Part shown: in pieces, positions 35,785 to 46,663 of the stretch
How positions within the stretch are numbered: position 1 is the stretch's first letter
How the letters are laid out: each line of letters starts with the position of its first letter
Source of the DNA: Otatea glauca
Taxonomy: Eukaryota > Streptophyta > Magnoliopsida > Poales > Poaceae
Direction of reading: 5' to 3'
Assembly (NCBI GenBank): GCA_036346275.1
Contig: CM070723.1
Span: forward strand, 47,012,743 to 47,076,742
Length of the DNA stretch: 64,000 nucleotides
Made by a program: the position numbers and the translations under genes
Notes under the pieces: generated by a model
What the model was told of the DNA's origin: nothing
The model's input: only the letters and a program-made list of their open reading frames with translations
Database searches by the model: none

Positions 35785-36007
35785 ACTCCCTTTGGGATAG
35801 ATTATGAAAAAGCTAATTCTGAATTCTTAAAAAATCGGGTGGATGGTAGCTTTTGATTTTATGTATAAATTATACTTCTGAGAGTGGATTCTAGAAATCT
35901 TCTCCCACAATCAAAAACAGAATTTATACACAAAATCAGAAACTATCACCTAACCCATTCTTTTAAAATCCAGAATCAACTTCTCCGTAATCTATCCCAA
36001 AAGAGAC
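35785..36007. mobile_element. MITE with ~40-bp imperfect terminal inverted repeats
   Basis: The left end GACTCCCTTTGGGATAGATTATG and right end GTAATCTATCCCAAAAGAGAC are inverted complements. The match continues inward through GCTAATTCTGAATT versus AATCCAGAATCAAC. Size is about 223 bp with no coding. The superfamily is not certain (hAT-type or PIF/Harbinger-type). Confidence 0.7.
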
Positions 36008-37900
36008 TACAGGTAAGAATAAAGTAAGCAGTAGTCTTTATTATTTTACTCGCTCTAAGCGATCAACATCAGTGAAGACAGACAACTGGACAATGCTTCC
36101 CGTGCACGGCCGTTCTGAATAATGCGATCGAGCCAGCGAGCGACATCGTTAGCTGTCTCCTTGCTTTCGAGATGGGACGGGGTGCCTCGTTAATTCGTGC
36201 CCCCCTGCTGACCCCGAGACAATAGAGTGGACGAGGATCCGCTGGTCCTAGCACTGTGAAAAATGTCGCTGCCGCCACGAGGAGCAAGCCTAGCTCGCTT
36301 GGCAATTTGCCATGCGCCCGTGCGCCAATTACATATTTTTGTAAGGTTCTAGTCTCCGTTTTAGATTAAACGTTTGCTAGGCCGTACTCACGTGTGAGTG
36401 CGAAGGTTGTGTGCGTGGCTACATCCTTCCTTGTAGTAGAAAGATGTTGTTATTATGAAATTACGAATTATTTTATCCGTTGATCGTTAGAATTAACGAT
36501 TTAGAAGATAAAATAGGAGAATTTGCTATGCCCCACTCGAAAGGTAGGAATTTCGTTGGAATTTTGAAGAACTTCACACGAGACATTCCAATTTTACAGT
36601 AATATAAAAATCCGTGTTCTAAACAAGGTCTTATCTTTGAATTCACTCACGACATCTCACACCGCTAGTCAGAGGGAATCTGGGCGATTAACGGCTGGGT
36701 GCTAGAGCTCGACTATCCAAGGATCTCACGAAGGGCTTTGACTGCAGGATCATCCTCACAGCATTGCACATTTGCACCCACGGAGGAAAAGAAACCCGAA
36801 ATAATTCCTTTTCTAGACTATCTCCTCGTATATTTTTTTTTACAAATTTAGTTTCCTCGCAAACGTATTTGTAGATTTGGCTCCATTCCCAACCGCGAAA
36901 GCATCGAAAAGTGACATATATCACCTTCCGCGCTCTCCTACTGCGGAAAGAGCCTCCCGTGCTCCCCATCCGCAGCAGCCCGGCTACCGCGCTCCCAGGC
37001 CGCGGCACCGACCGTCCTTCTCTCGTTGCCCGTCCGCGGAAGCCGCACGGTTGCACCCACAGCTCGCTAGCTACCGTGCTTCTTAGGCGCGGGAGCGCCT
37101 TTCGAGGTGAGAGGTGGATTTGTTCTGGCCACGTGGCGTCGTTGTATCTGAACTTTGGACGGCCAATCTTTTGTAGAGCGACGTGCACGTTCTTACAACG
37201 GATACTGCTTCAGTTGCAGCGGATCCGAATACAGTAGGTACTCTCCTTGTCCTACTGTACCACAACTTAAAGTATGCTGCCCTTTTGTTTGTTGTGGGAG
37301 ACAAGGTGGAATCAAAGTAGCAACAGGACAAACAGTGTAGATCCAGAGGTTGCTTTGCATTAGCGTGCAAGCTACTTTTCCTCTCTCTCTTTTTTCTTTG
37401 TTGCCCCCGTTAGATCCATTGCTCTGCCGCTGATACGCCCGGGTGTTGTTTTTGAGCCGGAAAACGACCTTCTAATGACAAGGTATATAGAGAAGTATAG
37501 ACGGTGACGGTCTATAATACACTTTTCCGTTATCTATAAACAGGCTAAAGATAATTCATACAGTACATTGTCTGTATAGGTGTTCGTAATAGTCTCTTGT
37601 ATAGTTAATAGATTATATATCTGTGCACACGATATAAACCTATATGTTAAATAGTATATAATATCTTCCTCTCTTATTCTTCTCTCTCTTCCCCATCTTC
37701 CAAGATCCCTTGGAAGTTGGAACTGCTAACCTTTTTGCTTTCGTTTGTTGGAGATCACGTGGTCGCATAAAACACATGGTTAATTTGGCATTTGCATGTG
37801 TTGTTAAAGGTGTTATTCTTCTTCTTGATCTGTGGTAGCTGGCAATTAAGCAATAGTTCTAGTGGGCTTACCTAGTCACGTTGGTCTGAAGTCATGGACT
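36008..37900. other. Spacer with GC-richer island and AT-rich repeat
   Basis: 36880-37240 is GC-richer and has open frames on both strands (up to 166 codons on the minus strand), but no recognisable protein. 37480-37700 resembles the terminal-repeat MITE-like text at 39360-39670. No gene is called. Confidence 0.4.
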
Positions 37901-38560
37901 AACAAAGTTTCAAATTTCGTTTTCGGAATACAGCTTAGCTAGCTGAAATCTAAAATTTCGGACGACGAGATTTCGAAATTTCGTCCGAAATCCGGACAAA
38001 ATTCAAAAGGAAATTTTGAAATCCGACAAATTTCAAACTGAGAAAACCCAAATTTCGGCCGAAATCACCGAAATTTTTGCGAAATTGACTGAAATTCGGT
38101 GGTTTTCAATCCCCTGTGAAACGGTCTCTCGAGGCTAGAAAAAATTAAAAAAAATATATGAAAAATCATGCAAGCATTTATCTACATTTCCTATATGTGC
38201 AAAATACCGAGTATTTGCACATAAAATTTCTAAGCTAGGGTTTAGGCTAAAACACATCATGTAAGGCAGAAATCCAAGTTAGGGTTTAGAGTTTAGGATT
38301 TAGGCTGAAATACAATTTAAGATTTAGGATTTTTCATATATTTTTTCTAAGTTAGGATTTAGAGGTCGAAATCCAAGTTAGGATTTAAAGTTAGGGTTAC
38401 ATAATTTATATATGTATTTTTTTTAAACTTTTCGTATGTATTCCTCATAAAAGGTATTACAATTCTCCACAAAAAAATAGTGCGAAATCCGGTCCAAAAA
38501 GCCGAAATCTACCGAAATCACTGTAGCAACTCTAATTTTCGCTGAGGACCGATTTTGTTT
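37900..38560. repeat. GAAATTTC-rich degenerate repeat with telomere-like words
   Basis: 37905-38110 and 38480-38530 are built from CGAAATTTCG-type words in both orientations, a pattern seen in subterminal regions of plant DNA transposons. 38235-38400 holds degenerate TTTAGGG-type words such as CTAGGGTTTAGG, TTAGGGTTTAGAG and GTTAGGATTTAG. Confidence 0.6.
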
Positions 38561-39774
38561 ACCATATAATGTTGCCACTATTTGGATCCTAGGTATGGTT
38601 GTTTTCATGTGATACGATGGAGATTGTAGAATCGGACAGTAAGATCGTGATAAGGTTATATCTCAAATATGTAGTTATAAATAAGGATTATTAGGTCTGG
38701 ATTTGGAGCACTATCTTTTGCTTGAAATATGTTACTGTGCTATTTTTTTATTTGAACACAAGAGATGCGGCACAATTAAAAAAAAAGCAGTCAAACGACT
38801 GAATAGTTGTTACTACGAGCATGAAGCGTGAACAATTTTAGCCTGAAATGGGTGCCCGATTAACCCCCAAGACCAAATCGGATCCGGAGCATTAATCTCG
38901 ATGTATAATCCAAAGACTTACTAAGTGGGTGTTTAGCATGGCTTCAATTTCACTAAAATCTATAGAGTTAGTGGAGCAGGATACTCCTAACTCAGAAATT
39001 TATAAAACTAAATCTATGAGTACATTAATAGTATTTAGATCGGTCATCTTTTTTACATTTTAGACTAAAAATATAAACTTAATTTATTTTATTTTAGACT
39101 ACAAGCTTCAAATCTGAGATGAAACTGAGATCTAGAGCTTTGCCAAACAGGATCTAAAGTGACTGATTCTGTGGGAGGAGAGCTGAGTGGTTTTTAGAAA
39201 ATCCCAACGATTTGTAAAGAAAATACAATCGTTCAAGAGAGAGAGAAGACCCAAGACTGTCCGACCCGATCCATGCGTATCATACATTCATACGCGCTAG
39301 ACCCAACCCTAGCCTAGCCTCTAGCCAGTAGTCTCCATCAATCTCCAAATCACAGCCCCTACCATTTTTTTTAGAGTTCGGTGTATTAGAACATAAACAA
39401 TAACAGAGTCGGCTACTGTTTCTATATTTATTCATATCATCTAGATATAAAATTAAAGATAATTTCTACAATATATATATACTATTTTAAAGTTATTTCT
39501 ATGAGATCTTATAATATTTTAATTATAATATAAAAAAGTATTTGTTATGAATAATAATTCATACATTGATGTTTTGTGTTATCTATATAATTATCTTTTC
39601 ATGAAGATACAGCTACACCCTCTCTCCCGGTGTAGTTAAAAATCTTACAGGGCAAAGTTATGCATGCCCTTTATATTAGTAGTATACATAGGAAGTAGAG
39701 ATCAAATCTAGCTGTTGGTTTGACAAGAGTATTTCTACTACTCTACTATAAGAGGAAGTATAAAAAATACCACT
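38561..39774. other. Spacer with MITE-like sequences
   Basis: 38935-39155 has imperfect inverted ends (GTGTTTAGCATGGCTTCAATTTC and GCTTTGCCAAACAGGATCT) typical of a small DNA element. 39360-39670 is an AT-rich element related to 50708-51022. No gene. Confidence 0.45.
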
Positions 39775-39956
39775 TCCTCCTGTCACAAATAGTTATCGTT
39801 TTAAATATATGTGTAGTTAAATTTTTGAAACTTTGGGCTATCAATATGTTTTTAAATATTTAAATTGGATATATAAAAATCATATATGTAGTAAAAATTG
39901 TGTTTTGAAGGCTATATTGGTATCTAAAATAATAACTATTTATGACTAGAGAGAGT
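39775..39956. mobile_element. Stowaway-like MITE, copy 2, upstream of the bHLH gene
   Basis: It starts TTCCTCCTGTCACAAATAGTT and ends AATAACTATTTATGACTAGAGAGAG. It shares TTTTAAATATTTAAATTGGA and flanking text with the copies at 2786 and 41127 but is shortened in the middle. It lies about 230 bp upstream of the bHLH ATG, at or near the promoter. Confidence 0.65.
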
Positions 39957-40182
39957 TGAAAAAAATAATTTATATTAAATTTGGTGTACTAAAAAATCTC
40001 TTTTTTAATCTTTTTCCACGCTTTCGCAGTCTCGCAGTCGCAGCTCTTCTTCCAGTCTTCTCTGAGCTGTCTGCCTCGAAGGCACACTGCTACTCTCTGC
40101 GAGCCATCTCCTCACCTCCTCCCCGATCTGGGCGCGCCGCACGCGCGCGCGAAACCCTAGACCCGCCTCCCGCGCCGCCACC

Positions 40183-43100
40183 ATGGACCCCGTCCCGTCG
40201 CTGGCCGCCGAGCTCTGGCGGCCGCGCCACCTCGCCGGCGCTCCCCGCCTCGACGCTCCGCTCGAGGCCTCCTCCGTCATCACCGACCGGAGCAACGGCA
40301 GCCGCAGGAGGAGGCCTCGGCGAGACGCGGCTCCCGAGGACGACTCGTCCAAGGTCGTCTCCACCTCCGGCACCGGCGGCGGCAGCGGCCAGGACTCGGT
40401 GAGACTACTTTCCTCTGCCCCACGCGCCCGCGCCGCATTGGGTGTGATCTGTGTGGGGTTGGTGATTTTGGGTGTTGCATTAGCCCTGGGGAGCTGGAAA
40501 TTGTAGCTTTGACGGTCCCTGTCGCTGTGATCTGCTCGTCCATGCGCTCGGATGTCCTGCTGTTTGTGTACAGCAGTAACGCAGTGCAGTTAGCCTGGTT
40601 AATGGAACCTGATTAGCTCAAATCAAATTGAAACCTGTCGAAAGACACGCACATGGTCAATGTGGTTCAACTAGTTTGGATTTGGTGGATGCTGAGTGCT
40701 GAACAAGCTGGAGGTCAATGCCATGTAGAATGGGATGCCCTCGGTGAAGTGAGGTTAATACCCTGTGTGGTGTGAGGGTGATACCCTGTGTGGTGGCGGA
40801 TTCGCAGGCATATTAGGCATTGGGGCTCAGATGGAGTGTAGTCTTTGTGTAGGATGTGCCAACTCTATGAATCTGTATCTTGTGGTCAAACCCGGCGCTC
40901 CCACATCACGGTTGTCTTAGGGAAATCCTTGTTTGTGCTTGGAATAAACTGAAACTATCATATATGGATGGCACCATCATTCTGTGGGTAATTCCAGGCA
41001 TTATTATTTGACCATGTGAGATTCACCAGTGTTCCCTTTGTTAGTCTGAGAGCACTGATAGGATTTCGGGGGTATATACTCTGTGTGTGATGTTGGTGTA
41101 GGTTTTGGTATTTCTGATAACTTGTACTCCCTCTGATCACAAATAGTTGTCGTTTTGGATATCGACACGATCTCTAGAACACTGCTTTGATCACTAATTT
41201 CTATTATATTTATAAAATTATGATATTATGAAAGTACTTTTGATACAAATCTACATGTATGATTTTCATGTATCCAATTTAAATATTTAAAAAGATATTG
41301 ACAGTCAAATGTTCGAAAGTTTGACTACACCTATATCCAAAATGACAACTACTTGTGACTAGAGGGAGTAGTTCACTTGCAAATCGTGATGCTTAATCTC
41401 ATATTTTGTTTCTTGAATAGTTGAATTACATGCGTGCCAAGTGGTTTTTTTGTCCCTGTGTGGCCCATGTTTTATAGCAGTCATATTAAGCCTTATGGAG
41501 GAAGGCCTTACCCCTGCCAACTTTCCATTTGATCAGTGCCATGCTATATGAATCTACCGTTTCTTATTCATGATTGAGTTTCTTTCGCATTTTAAATACA
41601 GAAAGTAAAATTATAAAAAAAATTATAGTGTGGATGATGATGATGATGTGCATACTAGTGTTTTTCCACTGTCTATCTGGATGTTCAAATTTACTGAAAA
41701 TCTGATACTCTGTTTTTCAGGCTGACCCAGAAGCAAAACGTTTGAAACCAATGAAATCTAGTGGTAACAATGATAAATTAAGGACAGAAGCTCAAACAGA
41801 TTCAGGAAATGCTAGTAAGGCTGTTGATAAAAATCCTACACCACCAGAGCCAGCAAAACAAGACTACATCCATGTGAGGGCAAGAAGAGGTCAAGCCACT
41901 GATAGCCATAGCCTTGCAGAAAGGGTAAGCTCTTACATCTTTTACCGTTTCCCCACCCTGGACTTTTTGTATTTTATATTTGTTAACCATAGAAGTTCTG
42001 ATATTCCCTCACAAGGCTATAATAGTAGTGACTAATTGATCACATAAATTGGAGGGTACAGATGTTGCTATAAGTGGTTTATAGTTATTCAACTTGGTGG
42101 TCCCATCAACTCAATATTTTTTTATTGACAGGCACGACGAGAGAAGATAAGTGAACGGATGAAAGTTCTCCAAGATCTTATCCCTGGATGCAATAAGGTA
42201 TACTCTGAATTCCTCCACGTGTTAAAATTTCATGCTGTTGTACTTACAAGTTTCAGTGATCAAAAGGCTCTTTGTCCTCTTAAAATCCTGTTCTCAGTGA
42301 ATGATTATGTTCTGTAACATTCTTTTTCATTTGTCAGGTTATCGGGAAAGCATCAGTCCTTGATGAGATAATAAATTACATCCAGGCTTTACAGCGTCAA
42401 GTTGAGGTATGCCGTTTTCATAATCATGCCTTGTGTAGAATTGTCTTGCCATCCATGTTCAAGACTTGAAGTACCTAATTTAACTGTTTTCTGCAGTTTT
42501 TGTCCATGAAGCTTGAAGCGGTTAATGCCCATGTGAATGATGGAATTGTAGCTTTTCCATCTAAAGATGTAAGTTTAGTCAATGATTATAAACAGTTAAT
42601 ATTAATAATTGAGCTTCCAGAATTCATGAAAAAAATCTGCTTTGGTAATTATAGCATATCCTTTTTTTTGGCACATCTTCTCAATTTCACTCCTGATATT
42701 TCAAATTGATCTGGTTGCTACTCAAGTACTTATTCCAAGCTATATTGCTTTCTTTTCTTGGTAAATTTGTACTTAATTATGAGGGAAATCATTTTTCTGA
42801 ACTATGAAACTTCCCCCCTGCCCCATATATTTTTTTCAAGTCATCAGACAATCCATCTGAAACATTGATAAATTTCGTGGTCATGACTTGTTCCTAAATG
42901 CATATGCAGAATTTTTAACTGAAACTGAAGTAACAACATTGTAAGGGCATGTTTGTTTTAATTTTAACTGAAACTGAAGTAACAACATTGTAAGGGCCTG
43001 TTTGTTTTAGCTTTGGATTCTCTAAAAGCTGGTTCTGAATTATAGTTATAGAGAAGTTGATTCTCCAAAAGATGAAATCCAAAAGTACATATGAAGTGGA

Positions 43101-43658
43101 TTGTGGATTCCAGTGTATATGGGTAGACTGGATTGTGAGAATCAGATTCTAGAATCGAACTGTTTGTTTTTTATTCTGCTTTTGGGGCCAGAATCTAGAA
43201 TCAAAAGCTAAAACAAACAGGCCCTAAGTCTGCAAACCAAATGAGTCCACCTGGCATTTCCATGTGCTGGTTTCAATTTTGTTCTTGCTGTTTAGCAATA
43301 TGGTCACAAATGTTACTGATTATGGCAAGAACCGCTCTTCAAGTTCCTGCTTTTGCCACCAGTGTTCTAGCTTTAAATTTGAATTTTAAGGGTTAGGGCA
43401 ATGGGCATTGTTGAAGTGGCATGTGTTCCTTTTTTTCTATCAGTTTTATGCTTTTGCTTATTCTGTTAATGAGCTTGGAGTTTTATATTAAGTTTCAAAA
43501 GTATTCAAGTTCCTGCTTTCTTGTAGTTTGGCGCTCAGCCATATCATACAGCTCCCGGTTTGACATTCGATCCACAAACACCAAGGGAATACTACCAGGC
43601 CTCAACATCAGAGTGGCTTCACATGCAGATTGGCAATGCTTATGAAAGAGTGACATGA
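40183..43658 (+). CDS. bHLH transcription factor, HBI1/CIB/bHLH79-type
   Basis: Six coding exons: 40183-40398, 41721-41924, 42132-42197, 42338-42406, 42497-42568 and 43527-43658. All are GT-AG, each exon is a whole number of codons, and they total 252 residues. The ATG sits in GCCACCATGG. The group-specific block DYIHVRARRGQATDSHSLAE begins at residue 120. The basic region has His135, Glu139 and Arg143, the triad for G-box (CACGTG) contact. Helix 1 continues RREKISERMKVLQDLIPGC. The loop plus helix 2 are NKVIGKASVLDEIINYIQAL, and the conserved tail is QRQVEFLSMKLEAVN. The N-terminal 120 residues are disordered, with an EDDSSKVVS motif shared with Arabidopsis bHLH79. Relatives act in the nucleus as dimers in brassinosteroid- and light-dependent growth; this role is inferred by family. 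Intron 1 and intron 5 each carry a MITE. Confidence 0.95.
41127..41368. mobile_element. Stowaway-like MITE, copy 3, in bHLH intron 1
   Basis: CTCCCTCTGATCACAAATAG at the left and CTACTTGTGACTAGAGGGAG at the right, with TA on both sides (41125-41126, 41369-41370). At 242 bp, this is the best-preserved copy in the window. Confidence 0.85.
42912..43009 (+). repeat. 49-bp tandem duplication at a MITE edge
   Basis: ATTTTAACTGAAACTGAAGT and what follows, up to GGGC(A/C)TGTTTGTTTTA, occurs at 42912 and again at 42961 with one difference. Each copy includes flank, the TAA target and the first 16 bases of the Tourist-like terminal repeat. Confidence 0.85.
42994..43224. mobile_element. Tourist-like (PIF/Harbinger) MITE in bHLH intron 5
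   Basis: The ends GGGCCTGTTTGTTTTAGCTTT and AAAAGCTAAAACAAACAGGCCC are near-perfect inverted complements, flanked by TAA (42991-42993) and TAA (43225-43227), the Tourist target duplication. 231 bp, noncoding. Confidence 0.85.
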
Positions 43659-44895
43659 ATAAAACAAGGAATTACGTAAAACAAAATTCCTTGCGGGGGG
43701 CCAATAAAGAGTACCACGATCAATCAAATCTGTGGTCCTACTCCTAGGTTTGTTTTTCCAATTTATCACGTCGCCAATGTATTTTTATTCTTGATTTGGG
43801 GGCATAATGCCATGGGTACATTCATTTAGGAGCAAGCACAGTATTTTTCCATCTGGATCCGTGGACGGTTTCTCTGCTATGCTTGTACCCCGGGGGAATT
43901 TCTGCAACTCGATTGGTGAAGAAAGAAATGGAAATAACTGTTGTATGGATACGATGATGCATGGTTTGACTTTTGAGACTTCACAATTGTATAAGATGGC
44001 CATCATCAGATGCCCATAAGGCTTAGGCTAGTGATCATTGTGCTGCTTGCTGTGGGAAACCAATTTGTTTGCCATGATGACTGATTGGCCGATTTTCCAG
44101 GATATTTCAGCCCTGTTTGGGGCTTAAAGTCAGTTTTAGCTTCTGAAAAGCTATTAAATTCTTCCAAATAGCTCAGATTTTAAGCGGTTTTTAGCATAAG
44201 TTGGAAGTTATATACAACTAGCAAAAGTTGAAAACTGAGCTAGATCTGCTTTTCAGAAAACAAAAAAACGGCTTTTCAGGAAAGTTACGGCTACTACAAA
44301 TAGATCCTTCCTCTATGCTGGTAGTTTTATCACGGTGAATTGCATATGAACTCAAGCGAGGTTCACCACCAAGTTTCTGTGACGCTGTCCGGTTCATAAG
44401 AAGATCAAAAGCCTCCCTGTATTGAAATGCACTATTGCAAAGTCAGTTTCTTTTCCTTTTGACGAGCCTTGATATGCACATCTATGATCTATGTCGTTTT
44501 CACGGTTGCTGCACCTGTTCATCGTGACGAGAATTAGGAGGATGTGACGAACAGGTTGGACCCAATGCCTTTTCTGGAGCAACGACGACGCTTTGACCAC
44601 GAGGAGTTCGCATTTGTACGCGCCGAAGTGCCGAACTGCAGTTGCAAGAACCCTAAGCTGATGCTCTTTTTAATTCGCTCGTGTTATGAGGCCACCAACA
44701 CCAAGATTGGATAGCCACCTCGTTTTATGGCTGGTTTTGAGCTCAGACGCTCAGGGTTGTAGCTGTGATTCTCGGGCAGGGTATCCGACTATCCTCTGCT
44801 TCAAATGAACGTGGGTACAGATATACACGTTAATGGGGGATAATCAAAGCTTTCCGTCTTTATCTCAATAACCCGTTCTTCCTTTTTTTTTATTA
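43659..44895 (+). other. bHLH 3' UTR and downstream spacer
   Basis: 43659 to about 44020 is likely 3' untranslated sequence, with AATAAAA right after the stop codon (43660) and AATAAAG at about 43704. 44110-44290 has GCCCTGTTTGGGGCTTAAAG and complementary GCTTTTCAGAAA-type words of a decayed MITE. No other gene is supported. Confidence 0.45.
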
Positions 44896-45049
44896 CCCCT
44901 AGTTCACAAAAACATATCATTTTCGATATGGTCCTAAAAACACAATTTTGGCCCTTCAATTACTATTATAATTGAGAGACCATGTAGTGGTCTATCTATT
45001 TTTGTGATGAATAATTGACTGTACTTGAGCTTGTGGTGTTCAGATTTGA

Positions 45050-46015
45050 GTTTAAAATATTTTTGCTTTAGTCTTAAGCAATTTGGTTTAAGTGACCGTG
45101 GTTGTGCCTTGAGTGGTCGTGGCTTTGTCCTGAGTAGTCATAACCTTGTAAAGAGTGGTCATGACTTTATCTTGAGTGATCTTGTTCTTGCCTTAAGTGG
45201 TCGTGATCTTTGTGACCTCTAGGGTGGTTGTTCCCTAAAGAGGTCATTCCTTATAGTAGTCGTTCCTAGAGTGGTCGTGGCTCTTGCGACCTCTAGGGTG
45301 ATCGTTTCCTAGAGTGGTCATAGACTTTTTGACTTGAGTGGTCGTGGCCTTTGTGACCTCTAGAGTAGTCGTTCCCTAGAGTGATCGTGACCTCGTGGGA
45401 CCTCTTAGGGAGTGGTCATGACCACTTGAGACCTCTAAAGAGTGATCGTGATCACTTGGGGAGTGTTTATGACCACTTGACCTCCAAGGGAGTGGTCGTG
45501 ATCACTTGAAGAGTGGTCATAACCTCTATAGGAGTGGTCTTGATCTTTATGGAAGTGGTTGTGACCTCTATAGGAGTGATCATTGGGAAGTAGTTGTGAC
45601 TTCTGATGGAGTGGTCTTGACCTCTAAGGACCTCTGGGGAAGTGATCCTGACCACTGAGGTAGTGGTTCTGACCTTTTAAGGAGTGATCATGACCTTTAA
45701 GGACCACTTGAAAAGTAGTCGTGATCTCTTATGAAGTGATTTAGATCATTGTGGGAGTGGTCTTAACCACTAAAGAAGTGGTTGTGACCTCTAAAGGAGT
45801 GGTCATGACCTTTGTAAGAGTGGGCACAGTCAAGAGTGACTTTGGGAAGTCACAGCCAAGAGTAGTCATAGACAAAAGTGGTCATGGACCAGAGTGATTA
45901 TGGACTAAAGTGGTTACAATCAAGAGTGGTCTTTGGCTTTGAGGGGTCACGGCCTAAGGAGGTCATGATTTGAAGAGTGGTCATTGACCAAGGTAGTCAT
46001 GGTCTATTGATCCCA
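45050..46015 (+). repeat. Degenerate GTGGTC-type repeat array
   Basis: About 960 bp is built from AGTGGTCGTGACCTCTA-like words at intervals of roughly 25-30 bp, with heavy variation (GTGATC, GTAGTC, GTCATGACC). Many units contain the near-palindrome GGTCGTGACC. The array occupies the 5' part of the solo LTR. There is no ORF. Confidence 0.8.
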
Positions 46016-46663
46016 GGTGGGATCTTTTGATGTTTAACTAATCACTGTTCTTTGTCTGATTACTGTTGCATATTAATCTGGAACAATGCTATGTGGTTGT
46101 TTGATTGTCAGTGTTATTTGCAGGACTTCGGTGCTAGGTCATGATGAGGTGGAGGAGATCGGGATTAGGTTAGGAGAGCTGAGGTCCAGAACGATCAAAA
46201 GATGCGAAAGATGACTGAGGCCGGGAAGTGGTTGCGAGCTGGAAAGACAACGAGCTAGAGCGTGAAGCATTGGTGATGGACATGGCAGACAATGGCAAAA
46301 TAGACCAGGACTAAGCTCAAGGAGGAGTTGAGATCTAGAATGGTCAAGAAAATCGAAGCCGTCATGTTGAAGTGGACAAGGACATGTGACGTGCTAAGTG
46401 ATTTGGGTCCGTTTGCAAGCGATGATGGTTCAGGAGAGTCCGGACGTGTGAGAGAGTTGGCGGTAAGTCATTAGAGTCATATGGAAGGTGACGAAGCATA
46501 GGCGATGCTTCAAGTGGATGGATGTAATGCTAACTTGAGCCCTACTCAAGCGAAGGAGGATCGTTGGATCAAGTGTTCACCGGTGGAGTAGTGGTTAAGT
46601 TAGTATTTTCAAAATCCGTTATGTCGTTGGGTTGCGGGTTAGACCTATATGTATGAGGGTGTG

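Noticed and set aside
36688..37237. Frames of 166 (minus) and 108 (plus) codons in a GC-richer island
   Set aside because: Both strands are open because of composition. Residue make-up is not protein-like (Arg/Ser/Pro-rich), with no motif.
43801..44019. 70-codon frames downstream of the bHLH stop
   Set aside because: The position fits the 3' UTR, with no splice signal or similarity to bHLH proteins.
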